Below, in pieces: positions 1 to 9,900 of a DNA stretch of 64,000 bases. Origin of the DNA: Oenanthe sinensis (taxonomy: Eukaryota; Streptophyta; Magnoliopsida; Apiales; Apiaceae); assembly GCA_028671895.1 (NCBI GenBank), contig JAPMAC010000209.1, positions 18,374,501 to 18,438,500 of the forward strand, written 5' to 3'. The translations under genes and the position numbers were made by a program. Position 1 is the first letter of the stretch, and every line of letters begins with the position of its first letter. The notes below the pieces were generated by a model. It searched no databases and was not told the DNA's origin. It saw nothing but the letters and a program-made list of their open reading frames with translations.

Positions 1-1155
1 TTTCTTCTCGTATGAACTCTTCTTCTCATAAACCTTATTTTCTTTTACTTGTTTCGGTTTCTTACATTCAGTGGCGAAATGCCCTAGTTCATTGCAGTTG
101 TAGCACCGGAACTTACTACGGTCTACCATGTTTGACTTGTAACCACCTCTTGAGTTGGATCCCGAAAATGATCTTGTCTTCTGAAATCTGCTACCAAAAC
201 TTTTCTTGTACTTGGGATTCTTTCTGAATCTTATATGCTTGAAACGCCCTGCCAAGTACGCCATAGATTTGTCTTCCATCTCATCAAGCTCTTCCAATGT
301 ATAAAAATCATCTTCCTCTTCAGCTTGTGATTCTGTAGCCATTTCAGCTTCAATGATCAATTCTTTACCAATCTTGGTTTCAACAACCTTTGCTTCAGAA
401 GTCTTCACTTCATCTGCCACAAGAGCTGTGGTCTTCATTAGTGCTGCACTCTTACTATCCACTGAGCCGGAACCATAGATAATCAACCTCTGTTCTTGTT
501 CCATTTCATAAGTCTTCAATTTTCCATATAGCTTTTCAAGGGGCATGACATTGAAGTTGTCCCTTTCTCTAATTGAAGAAACTTTATGCTCAACATGATG
601 TGGAAGAGTCAACATAAACTTCCTGTTCGTTTCCCTTAACGGATAGTTCTTCCCCTGGATACTCAACTCATTTAATAATTTATTATATCACTCAAAAACT
701 TGAGTGATTGTTTCTCCAGGAGTAGATTTGAACGCTTCATATCTTGATGTAAGTATATCCAACCGGTTCTCTTTTACTTCTTCTGTTCCTTCCATAATCA
801 GTTCGATGGTTTCCCACATGTGCTTTCTAGATATACAATTTAGAATTTGATGGCACATGTCTTCATCCATTGAGTCAACAATAATCAACTGAAGGCCTAT
901 GTCCAATGCAACAATTTCTTTCTCTGTATCAGTGAACTCTGTAGGATCCTTTGGAGTAGACCTTTGAGGAACTCTTACTCCGTCCACTGTAGATTCAGAA
1001 ATCATCTTCATTGGTACAAACGGTCCGTTCTCTAAGATACCCATGTACAATAGATTTGCAGCCTTAATAAACAGGGTCATCTTCTTTTTCCAAAGATTAT
1101 AATTCACTCTATCAAACTGAGGAACCTTGATACTTCCTACTTTCTGAGAACTCAT
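1..1155 (-). pseudogene. gag: copia gag (element A), one internal stop, open at left edge
   Basis: Capsid-type Gag polyprotein of a copia element, which would package the element RNA into cytoplasmic particles. The ATG is at 1153-1155. The N-terminal part (1155-691) is a UBN2-type Gag domain, including the usual N-terminal tryptophan in a NYNLWKKKM context. A TGA at 688-690 breaks the frame, which otherwise continues without a shift to the left edge. The position suits an arginine CGA changed to TGA. Near the edge there is a perfect CCHC zinc knuckle (CYNCNELGHFATEC) at about 63-104. A Lys/Glu-rich stretch lies between the two domains. Family membership is clear; the full length is not visible. 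Confidence 0.85.
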
Positions 1156-1302
1156 GATATTGAATTTTTTAAAACTATTTAAGATTCAAAAAAAAATTCT
1201 GAGTGAAATATTTTGAAAATTAAAAAAAAATTCGCGAAAAATTCCAGAAGCTTAATACTGAAGTCCGAACAATAGATCCTGATTTGTAAACTCAATCAGT
1301 AA

Positions 1303-1314
1303 GCTCTGATACCA
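1303..1314 (-). other. primer-binding site, element A
   Basis: The minus strand reads TGGTATCAGAGC, complementary to the 3' end of plant initiator Met-tRNA. It lies two bases inside the LTR end at 1317, the standard position for starting minus-strand cDNA synthesis. Confidence 0.93.
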
Positions 1315-1316
1315 AT

Positions 1317-3133
1317 TGTTAGTCCCAAATATCGTAGAAGGGGGGGTTGAATACGATATTGTCCAATTTATAAAATATTCGCGGAATGGTTCTTGATGGA
1401 CTTAATCAGTTCGAACAGATATTAAATCAAACACAAGGTAAGCAATCACAACAACAGTTCATTCGGGGAATATATCGTTTTATTAATATAAACCCTGAGG
1501 TGCTCCACAAATCTAATCTTTCGATTAGTTACAATGATTCACTAGTACAACAGTTAGATTACAAGCTTTACTGAAAACAACAAGGGTAACAACAGCTGGG
1601 TACAAAGTTAATGGCTTCAGTGTTTACTCTTGAATGCTCTCTGGGTTTTCTCTCTGTTATTGCTCTGTGTATTTCTCTGTGAACTGAATGAATTGAATCA
1701 ATGACAAAGACGATGCCTTTGCTGCTTTTTGTGTAGTCTTTTTCAACTCTTGATACGTGGCCCATTTTGTGCCAAGTAAATCAGTTGCTTCTTCGCTTCT
1801 GTTTAACCTTAAGTATCGGGAACATTTTCTGAGTAATTGTTAACTATCGATGAGTCTGTAAATTAACTATCGGACACTTAAAACAATTCATGAAATAGAA
1901 TTAACTACTTCAAGCTGAGCAACTATCGGAGATATGTTAACTATCGGAAATATTCTCCAATAAATTAACTATCGGAATTATTGCTTGATTTATTAACTAT
2001 CGGAATAAATAGATTTTCTTTTTATTTGTTTTATCCGATGGTTAGTAAATCATTAAAAGTTCCTTCTAGTTTTTTTTCTTTACCCGATAGTTAATAACTA
2101 TCGGGAAGTGGCTGTGCATATCTTTTTATTTCCTTTACCCGATAGTTATTAACCATCGGCTAATAGGACGAAATAAGCCCTTTGCCTTTGTCTTTACTTT
2201 GCTCATCCATTTAACTCACCCGATGGTTATTAACCATTGGTGAATAGGACAAAATAGGAATAAGACGAAACAGCTTGACTAGGTTGACTTCTGGATACCG
2301 CTTCTGTAGTCTTCTTTCCTTAGCCAATTTCGAATCTATTAAGCCTTTAATAACATTTCTTCCACTGCAACCAAGTTTAATAAATATTTCCTTGATTATT
2401 CGACCTTGATTTATTCTGGGCTTAATCACATACCACTTTGGTTACTCATCTCAGTATCTGGCCAATTCTTCTGAATCATAGATGCAATTCTCAATCTCTT
2501 TTGTGCTGACGATTGGTGCAACTGGTCTGGTTCACAAACGACTAACACGATCTTGATATTCACATCTTCTTTGCTATACAATTGACCTGTTCCGTCATGT
2601 TAAGAAGTGCTTCTATTGTAAGTACATTGGAATCCTCTGGCACTTATGCTGAACCACAAACATATCTGAAACCCTGAACATCTTCGTACTTTATCCTTCA
2701 CTGAAGTCTGAACATATGAATGAACTTCCTCCAGCAATCTATAATGGACTCCAAGATTCCATCTAATATTTTGATTCTTTGTATTTGCCGTATATTCTAT
2801 CTTCTCGATTCCTGTACTTGAGCTCTGCAATTCATTGCTTGACTAACTTGCAGATTTGGATCACTAGAATCTTTCTGGTACTTTGACAACTGCTTCACTG
2901 CTTCCACATCCTTAAATACTTCAACCTTTATTCTTCACTGAGGCATGAACATATTAATGAACTTCTTCCAGTGAGCTAATGCTTCAAGTCTGTAGATTTC
3001 TTCTTTATCCTTTGTCTTTACCAAGTCTTCATGTCTTCCTGATTCTGGTGATAACTTCATATTATTTACTCGTCATGTTCTTGTGTTGAGTTATAACCCT
3101 ATATTACATATAGGTGTACACATACAGCCTTTC
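1317..3133 (-). repeat. 5' LTR of element A, truncated
   Basis: The LTR 3' end (CTAACA on the minus strand) is at 1317-1322, next to the primer-binding site. The outer 5' end is not recognisable and appears removed at the Tekay junction near 3133. It contains the TTAACTATCGG cluster at 1810-2242. ORFs inside it are short and look fortuitous. The U3, R and U5 borders cannot be set because the second LTR is outside the window. Confidence 0.7.
1810..2242. repeat. TTAACTATCGG / CCGATAGTTAA motif cluster
   Basis: About eleven exact or near copies of an 11-base motif occur in about 430 bp of LTR, in both orientations. Clear direct copies start near 1840, 1863, 1919, 1937, 1965 and 1993. Three head-to-head pairs form hairpins: 2083-2105 (10-base arms CCCGATAGTT and AACTATCGGG, loop AAT), 2138-2159, and 2216-2241. 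The copies are spaced irregularly, so this is not a simple tandem repeat. Confidence 0.85.
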
Positions 3134-5597
3134 AGAGTTTTCTTGTTTTGACCGGAATCTGAGCTCTGTTGATTGTCTTTGCCTGCTATGTTCTTGAATA
3201 GGTTGAGTAACTTGATGGAAACGTATTAATATTAATTTGACTGAGATTGTATGTCGTTTGCGAGTCACCGGAGAAAACTCCGGTCGTCTTCTTCGATGTT
3301 TTGGCCGGAATATTGTCTGCATAGCTTAGTTCTTGGTCTTGATGTCATGGTTGAGTTGGGTTGACAAGTAGCAACTTGTGGGCATCATTTTTTATTGAGT
3401 TTTGTTGCGGGTTTGTGTCGCCGGAAAAGTCAACGCCGATTGTCTTCTCCGATCGGTGGCCGGACAGCAAGGTGGCAGGCTCTGTTGCCTAGTCTGATGG
3501 TTGTGTAAAGTCGGCTGCTAGTTACTGAGATTGTATGGATTGGGAACCTAGTTGTATCAGCTCCGCTAGGAGCTGCCGGAATCTGGGGAGCTCGCCGGAA
3601 TCTGGGAAGATTCCGGTTTGTTCTTCACAATTCCGGTGATGTTCTTGGTGGAGGGAGAGTTTGATCTTTAAAAGCCCAACTCCCTTTTTCAAAAATGTTT
3701 TTGAGATTAAAAATTATTTTATTTTCAAAAATTAGTTTTAAATCCAAAAATTATTTTAAAAATTGTTTTAAATTCGAAAATTGTTTTAAAAATTAAAATA
3801 AATTATTGTTATTTCAAAATCAATTTGATTTAATTATTTTAATTTATTTAGATAATAATTTAATTAATTATAATTAATTGGTTAATTTATTTTAATCAAT
3901 TAATTTAATTAATTAAATATTATTTAAATATAATTAAAAATAATTGGATTTAATTATTTTAAGAAATAAAAATAATTTATTTATTTTTATTTATTTATTA
4001 TTCATTTATTTAATAATTCTTTTACCCGTTTTAAATGAAACAAATTTGTTTGAAATCCTAAAGTAATCCGGAAGTAACAAAAATAGTTTGAAACTCCCTA
4101 ATTTATTTATAAACCCGGATTAATATTTTTATAAAATATTTTAGGGATTCAATTATTATCCAGAGGAGATAATAATGATTTACTTTGATTCGAATAATAT
4201 TTTCGAGTCTACTTTCATTTAATTAACTGCTCTTTTATTTGTGAGTCTTACCTGCTATCTGATTTATATGCTCACTTACCTGCTAACTGATAGTACTTAT
4301 TTACTAATTGTTAATTAATAATTATTATTAATAGAACGCATGGGTAGACACTAGAATCTAAATTAGAATATTTTAATTGTAGTTACCAGTGAGCCAGTAG
4401 ATAGACGGTCAGTGTGTAGTCGTCCCATTCACGCTAGGACAGCATCTATACCAGGCAAGTATTTCCTCCTTGATAATCTTAAACACTTTTGTTTTACTGT
4501 TTCGATTATTCATATCATGATAAATAGTTATTGTTCAGAACTATTTATGATTCCTGTTTTATTCTGTGCATCAGAGTTACTTGCTATTCGTACTCTGAAT
4601 ATTAGAAGTTGATCATAATAAACACATCATATCCATGTTATCGTAGTAAATAACGGGGATATGGTCTGTACTTAAAACTAAGCATACCTTTATTTTACTT
4701 GGGTTGCTCTATTGGATTGAAATTTTAGCATAAGAGGCTAAGTGATGAGGGTCCAGCATTTGAGGAGGATATGGTAACCAATCCATCTTCCTATAGGCTA
4801 ACATTACTTGCCTATTTTGGTACCTATTTATTGAAATCCTTGTTATATCTATGGGTATAGAAATGTACCGATGAGCTATAAAGGGGTCCTATTGCTTTTG
4901 AACCTGATCAGGGGGCAATAGTGTTTATTTGTGTTGGTATCCAATCCATATTGCCTGTGTGGCTATTATACATTGATTTTGGGCAGTGAATTCATTTTGA
5001 TGACATACTGCATTGATTTTGTTTCAGTTGAGATAAACTGGGATTTATTTACTGTTCAATTTTTATAATAAACTATTTTATATTCCGTTCTCTATACAGA
5101 TCTCATATATTGCCTACATTTAAATTGTTCATATACTTGCTGAGCATTTCTTTGGCTCACTCTTGCTTTTTATTTAAATCTTGCCAGATTTCCAGTATGA
5201 GTAACAACAGTAGCTCTAACAGGCGTAAAGAGCATCAGGAGTCAGGGCGGCTCGCTTCTCGGGCTTCCCAGGTATTTAGCTGGTTTAGTATGTCTGTAGA
5301 TAGTGTTTGTAATAAAACTGAATCTAGACTTAAAACCTATCTAGATTTGTGGATTTGAGTTGTGATATAGGAATGGGCTTGTAATAAGATATTTGGATTT
5401 ACTTTTAGTTTCAGCTGCTTAATTTCATACTATAACCTGTTTGCGATCTTTGGTTTGGCGGGGTCAGTGCGCCTCTGATTTATTATTTTGTTATTGTTGG
5501 GTATTGGCGGGCCAGTGTGCCTCTGGTTTATATTGTTTATTGTTGTTGATTGGTCTGTGACCCCCAAGTCTAGACCCCGGATTTGGAGGGCGTCACA
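3134..5597 (+). repeat. 5' LTR of Tekay element, truncated at its left end
   Basis: Nearly identical to 12513-14974 with about a dozen substitutions and one 2-base indel, by eye. It ends in GGCGTCACA followed by a 2-base spacer and the primer-binding site. Positions corresponding to 11641-12512 of the 3' LTR, including the TATA box, are missing. It holds a very AT-rich block (about 3665-4140) and the first exon of the accessory ORF at 5197-5271. Other ORFs here, for instance 4412-4612, have no family signature. Confidence 0.93.
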
Positions 5598-6498
5598 GTT
5601 GGTATCAGAGCTGCAGGTTGGTAGTCACTGAAATAAGCAGAGATATAGCCCGTTAAAGATTTGATAGATCACATGAGATAGGTTTATACTCATTTGAGAT
5701 AGGTTATGTTTTATTTTAGTTTTAAGCCTATATTGTGAGTTGAGTATGATTGTGTTCTATACTATTTATTTGCAGCCTCGTCAGGTTGATCGTTTTGCGG
5801 CGGGTCCTTCCAACCCGGTCGTGAGGGCACCGGATCAGCCACGGGTAGATTTGACCGTTGTGCCAGCACCTCATGATCTACATCATGCTGCCTTGATCAT
5901 GCAGCCAGATTATCATCCCATGGAGCCCGGATTCTACGTAGGTTCTACCTTCATTCCATCTCCAGGATATCCTATGCGGCCACATCCTATCCGACCAGTG
6001 ATGCCACAGCCAGTGATGCCACAGTCAGAGATACAGATGCTTATTATGCCACCAGCTACAATTCCATCCGACGCACCAGTGCATGTTTTACCATTGCAGA
6101 GTGATGTTACAGTGCAGGGTTTCTATGTACCACCACCACTTATTCCTATCCAGCAGAGACCGGTTGGTCAGGCCTGGGTAGCCGTAGGTGCGGATGGATC
6201 AAATGCAGGTTCGGTTGGTTATATTGGTGAGCCACGCACAGTCCCATTCCGTGAGTATCAGGCAGTTTATGAGGCCTACAGGGCATTTAGGGACCAGAAC
6301 CGGGAATTACGACAGCTGAAGGGTGTTACGACATCCGAATCAAAGTTCCGCTATCATTTCAGAGAGTTGATGGCCGGTGTCGAGGAGGAGCTCACTTATT
6401 TGCATTTGGAGGGACAGGACTGTGTAGACTACCGTCATGCATATCGTATTCTGATGAGGGTAGCGGGTGAAATGAGGAGTTTAGCTGTACTTGACTAA
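5197..6498 (+). CDS. Tekay accessory ORF upstream of gag, probably spliced (exons 5197-5271 and 5776-6498)
   Basis: Protein of unknown function encoded before gag. Exon 1 lies in the LTR: ATG at 5197, 25 codons rich in Ser, Asn and Arg, ending at CCCAG then GTATTT. Exon 2 begins after TATTTATTTGCAG at 5776 and runs 240 codons to the TAA at 6496-6498. Both boundaries are phase 0, so the frame is kept; the predicted total is 265 residues. Exon 2 begins Pro-rich (several MPQP and PPP stretches, about residues 55-150) and ends in a charged, probably helical segment. It has no membrane segment, zinc knuckle or enzyme motif that I recognise. It looks more GC-rich than pol, which may indicate a separate origin. 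Without splicing, an ATG at 5746 could start a 250-residue version. Upstream ORFs are known in Ogre/Tat elements; I do not recall one as standard in Tekay. Confidence 0.6.
5272..5775 (+). other. candidate intron 1 of Tekay, removing LTR end and primer-binding site
   Basis: 504 nt, GT-AG. The 5' site is CAG|GTATTT at 5272, and the 3' site is a T-rich run ending TTTGCAG at 5775. It spans the last 326 bases of the LTR and the primer-binding site at 5600-5611. The 5' site is conserved in the 3' LTR at 14649. Evidence is sequence only. Confidence 0.55.
5600..5611 (+). other. primer-binding site, Tekay element
   Basis: TGGTATCAGAGC, complementary to the 3' end of initiator Met-tRNA, two bases after the LTR end at 5597. 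Confidence 0.95.
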
Positions 6499-6783
6499 GA
6501 TAAGGTGGATATATCAGCTTGGTAGTGATAGGTAGTCAGAGACTACCAGTTTCGGTTAGGTTGTGTGCTAGTTTCTTTTATGTTGTGTGTATGGAGGCAA
6601 CTATATGTTGTAGGGTTGGTTGTAAATAGGTATGTCGGAATTTTTATGTATATAGCCGGCACCTTTAGTAGCGATAGGGACTAGAAACAAGATATCCCCG
6701 GCTAGTTATCAGCTGTTGTATTATATAAACACTATATAAATCAGCAGCAATTTTGTAGTGTATATTGATGTGTTTATATTTAG

Positions 6784-6970
6784 GTATGTTTTTGTTTGTT
6801 TTTAATATTCAAGTACATTGGTAATTATGCTACATGATCTAATAACATGACTGGAAATATTTATTACAATTAAAAAGGAAAATTTTTCTAACGTATTCTT
6901 TTCCATTTTCAATGTTATATCAAGACATGTTTAGCAAATTACTAATTAACTTGTCTGTTTATGTTATTAG
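6784..6970 (+). other. candidate leader intron 2 directly upstream of Tekay gag
   Basis: 187 nt, AT-rich. The 5' site is AG|GTATGTTTTT at 6784. The 3' site at 6970 ends TTATGTTATTAG, with a branch-like ACTAATTAAC about 30 bases before it. It ends four bases before the gag ATG at 6975. Another possible 5' site (TAG|GTATGTCGG) lies at 6630. The stretch 6499-6974 otherwise holds no gene; it is the 3' untranslated part of the accessory ORF and the gag leader. Confidence 0.45.
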
Positions 6971-6974
6971 AATA

Positions 6975-9900
6975 ATGGAAAATCATCAACCAGATAATAA
7001 CCATATGGAGCAAGAAGGCAATAACCAAAACCCGGGGGAGCAGGGTAATCTGAATGTCATGCAATAAATACTAGAGTTATTCCGTCAGCAAACGGATAAC
7101 CTCACCCGTCAGCACCAACAACCGCCAGCACCACAGGCCGTGACATTCAGGACATTTCAAGCTGTGAAACCTCCAGAGTTTCATGGGACAGCAGATCCCG
7201 TAGAGGCTAGAGCATGGCTAAAAGAGATAGAGAAAGCTTTTGCCTTGGTAAAAGTCGAAGATAGTCAGAAGACAGATTATGCTAGCTACTTTCTGAAGGG
7301 AGAAGCCAATTACTGGTGGGAATCCAGGAAGTCTCTTGAGGGGACAAGAGTAACCACTTGGGAGAGGTTTAATGAGCTATTCTTGGAGAAGTATTTTCCA
7401 CATTACATGCAGAGCCAAATGGAGATCAAATTCCTAGAACTAAAGCAGGAAGGAAATGTAGCAGATTATGAGACCAAATTTACAGAATTGGCTAGGTTTG
7501 TGCCAGATTTTGTAGACACTGATGAGAAGAGGGCAAAAAGGTTCCAACAAGGATTAAAGGCATGGGTTAGAAGTAGGGTGGCTGTTTTTGAGTTAACCGC
7601 TTAAGCAGCCATTGTTCAGAAAGCTATGATTATTGAAGCTGAAAGTGATATGTTTCAGAAGGAAAAAGATGGAAAGAAGAGGAAATTTGACAACCGCTCA
7701 GGGAATCGGCAACAGAATCGAGTTCAGAATAATTTTAATAATCAAGGTGGAATGCAGTTTAAAAGAAATGGGGGAACAGGATATGGAAATCAGAATTTTG
7801 GAAATCAAGGAAACCGGTTCTAGAGCAATTATCAGCAGCAAGTGAATCGGTTCGCTAACAATAATCAACAGCAGACCACCAGGTTCAATAATAATAATAA
7901 CCAGCAACGAGGGATGCAGCCACCTATACCGCAATGTAAGATATGCGGAAGGTATCATGGAGGAATGTGTAATAGGGGTAATGGTGGTAATTTGGGAAAT
8001 GTACAGTGTTATCGGTGTGGTAAAATGGGGCATTATGCCAATACATGTCGTCAGCCAGCAATAATTAGAGAGAACTGTTTCAAGTGCGGAAGTAAGGGTC
8101 ATTTAGCAAAGGATTGTCAAGTTAATGTCAACCCAGCAGATCAAACTAAAGCTATCGGGTCAGGAACTGCCAGGCAGCCCAGAGCCAGGACCTTCAACAT
8201 GACTATGGGAGAAGCAGAACAGAATATAAATGTGATCTCAGGTACACTTCCTGTAAACTCCATTAATGCCAAAGTACTTATTGATTCAGGGGCTACTAAG
8301 TCTTTTATCTCTGAAGAATTTGTGAATAAATTAGAATGTGAATGTCAATCGTTAAATGAGGCATTAGTGATAGAAATAGCTAATCAAGAACGGATACCTG
8401 TGAGCCAAGTATATCCAGGATGTGATATTGAGATTTCGGGACAACACTTTTATGCTAACTTGATACCTTTCAAGTTGGGAGAATTCGAGATTATATTGGG
8501 CATGGATTGGTTAACGGAGTATAATGCCCAAATTGATTGTAAGAAGAAGGAGCTAAAGTTAAAAATAGAGGGGGATGCAGAAGTGGTATTTCGTGGGCAG
8601 AAACAAACCAAGAAACTTTTAACCATGCTACAAGCTAAGCGAATGTTACGTCAGGGTTGTGAAGGATATTTAGCTTATGTAATGGATACTGATAAGGAAG
8701 TACCAAGAATGGAACAAATTCCAGTAGTAAATGAATTCTTGGATGTATTTCCTGAAGAGTTACCAGGTTTACCCCCAGATAGAGAAATCGAATTTGCTAT
8801 CGATTTGGCACCAGGTACTGAACCTGTATCAAAATCTCCGTACAGAATGGCACCAGTAGAAATGAAAGAATTGGCCAAGCAATTACAAGAACTCCTAGAC
8901 AAAGGGGTAATCAGACCAAATATATCACCATGGGGTGCACCAGTATTGTTCGTGAAGAAGAAGGATGGAAGTATGAGACTTTGCATTGATTATCGGGAAC
9001 TGAACAAGTTGACAATTAAGAATAAATATCCTTTGCCGAGGATCGATGATTTGTTTGATCAACTGAAAGGCGCTGTATGGTTTTCCAAAATTGATTTGCG
9101 ATCCGGATACCACCAACTGAAGATCAAACCAGATGACATTTCTAAAACCGCTTTTCGTACTAGGTACGGGCACTATGAGTTTTTAGTTATGCCGTTTGGA
9201 GTGACCAATGCACCTGCAGTTTTCATGGACATGATGAACAGAATCTTTAAGAAATATCTGGATAAATTTGTGATAGTTTTCATAGATGATATCCTGATAT
9301 ATTCTAAGACGGAGGAAGAACATGTGGAACACTTAAGGGTAGCTTTGGAAATTCTACGGAAAGAGAAGCTATACGCCAAATTTTCGAAGTGTGAGTTTTG
9401 GTTAAGGGAAGTACAATTCTTGGGGCACGTCATCACTAACGAAGGAATTAAAGTAGATCCAGCCAAGATTGAAACTATCATGAATTGGGAACGACCGAAG
9501 ACACTAACTGAAGTCAGAAGTTTTATGGGATTAGCAGGGTATTACCGAAGGTTTGTTAAAGATTTTGCTAAAATAGCGACTTCTTTGACCCAACTTACTC
9601 GGAAGAATGAGAAGTTTGAATGGAATGATAAATGTGAGCAAAGCTTTCAAGAATTAAAGAAGCGGTTAGTAACTGCACCAGTACTAGTTCTACCAGACGA
9701 AATTGGAAACTTCGTAATCTATAGTGATGCTTCCCATAAAGGCTTAGGATGTGTGTTAATGCAGAATGGGAAAGTAATCGCTTACGCGTCCAGACAACTC
9801 AAGATTCATGAACAGAAGTATCCAACGCATGATCTGGAATTAGTAGCAATTGTATTCGCATTAAAACTTTGGAGGCATTACCTGTATGGTGAGAAGTGTG

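Larger units (their letters stand above)
1..3133 (-). mobile_element. Copia element A, left-edge fragment
   Basis: Minus-strand Ty1/copia retrotransposon made of gag (1-1155), a Met-tRNA primer-binding site (1303-1314) and a partial 5' LTR from 1317 to about 3133. Its pol and 3' LTR lie beyond the left edge. The LTR is cut where homology to the Tekay LTR begins at 3134, and no terminal TG was found at that junction. The LTR terminus contains a run of G before the end (C on the coding strand), shared with element B (ATTCAACCCCCC then TTCTAC), which supports a SIRE-type copia assignment. Confidence 0.8.

Noticed and set aside
1810..2242. Repeats with regular look, considered as CRISPR
   Set aside because: Repeat units are 11 bases, in both orientations, irregularly spaced and inside a plant LTR; no cas genes.
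3665..4140. Very AT-rich block in Tekay LTR, considered as matrix-attachment site or origin
   Set aside because: Composition alone; no specific motif. Repeated unchanged in the 3' LTR.
4412..4612. 66-codon ORF in both Tekay LTRs (also 13789-13989)
   Set aside because: Identical only because the LTRs are near-identical; no codon signature or motif. It does not start with ATG.
5600..5611. tRNA-like TGGTATCAGAGC sequences, also at 15456, 29927, 60701 and minus 1303
   Set aside because: Only the 12-base primer-binding match is present, with no cloverleaf, so these are not tRNA genes.
7698..8102. 134-codon minus-strand ORF
   Set aside because: Antisense shadow of the Tekay gag knuckle region; Ile/Leu/Ser-rich, no family match, no start context.
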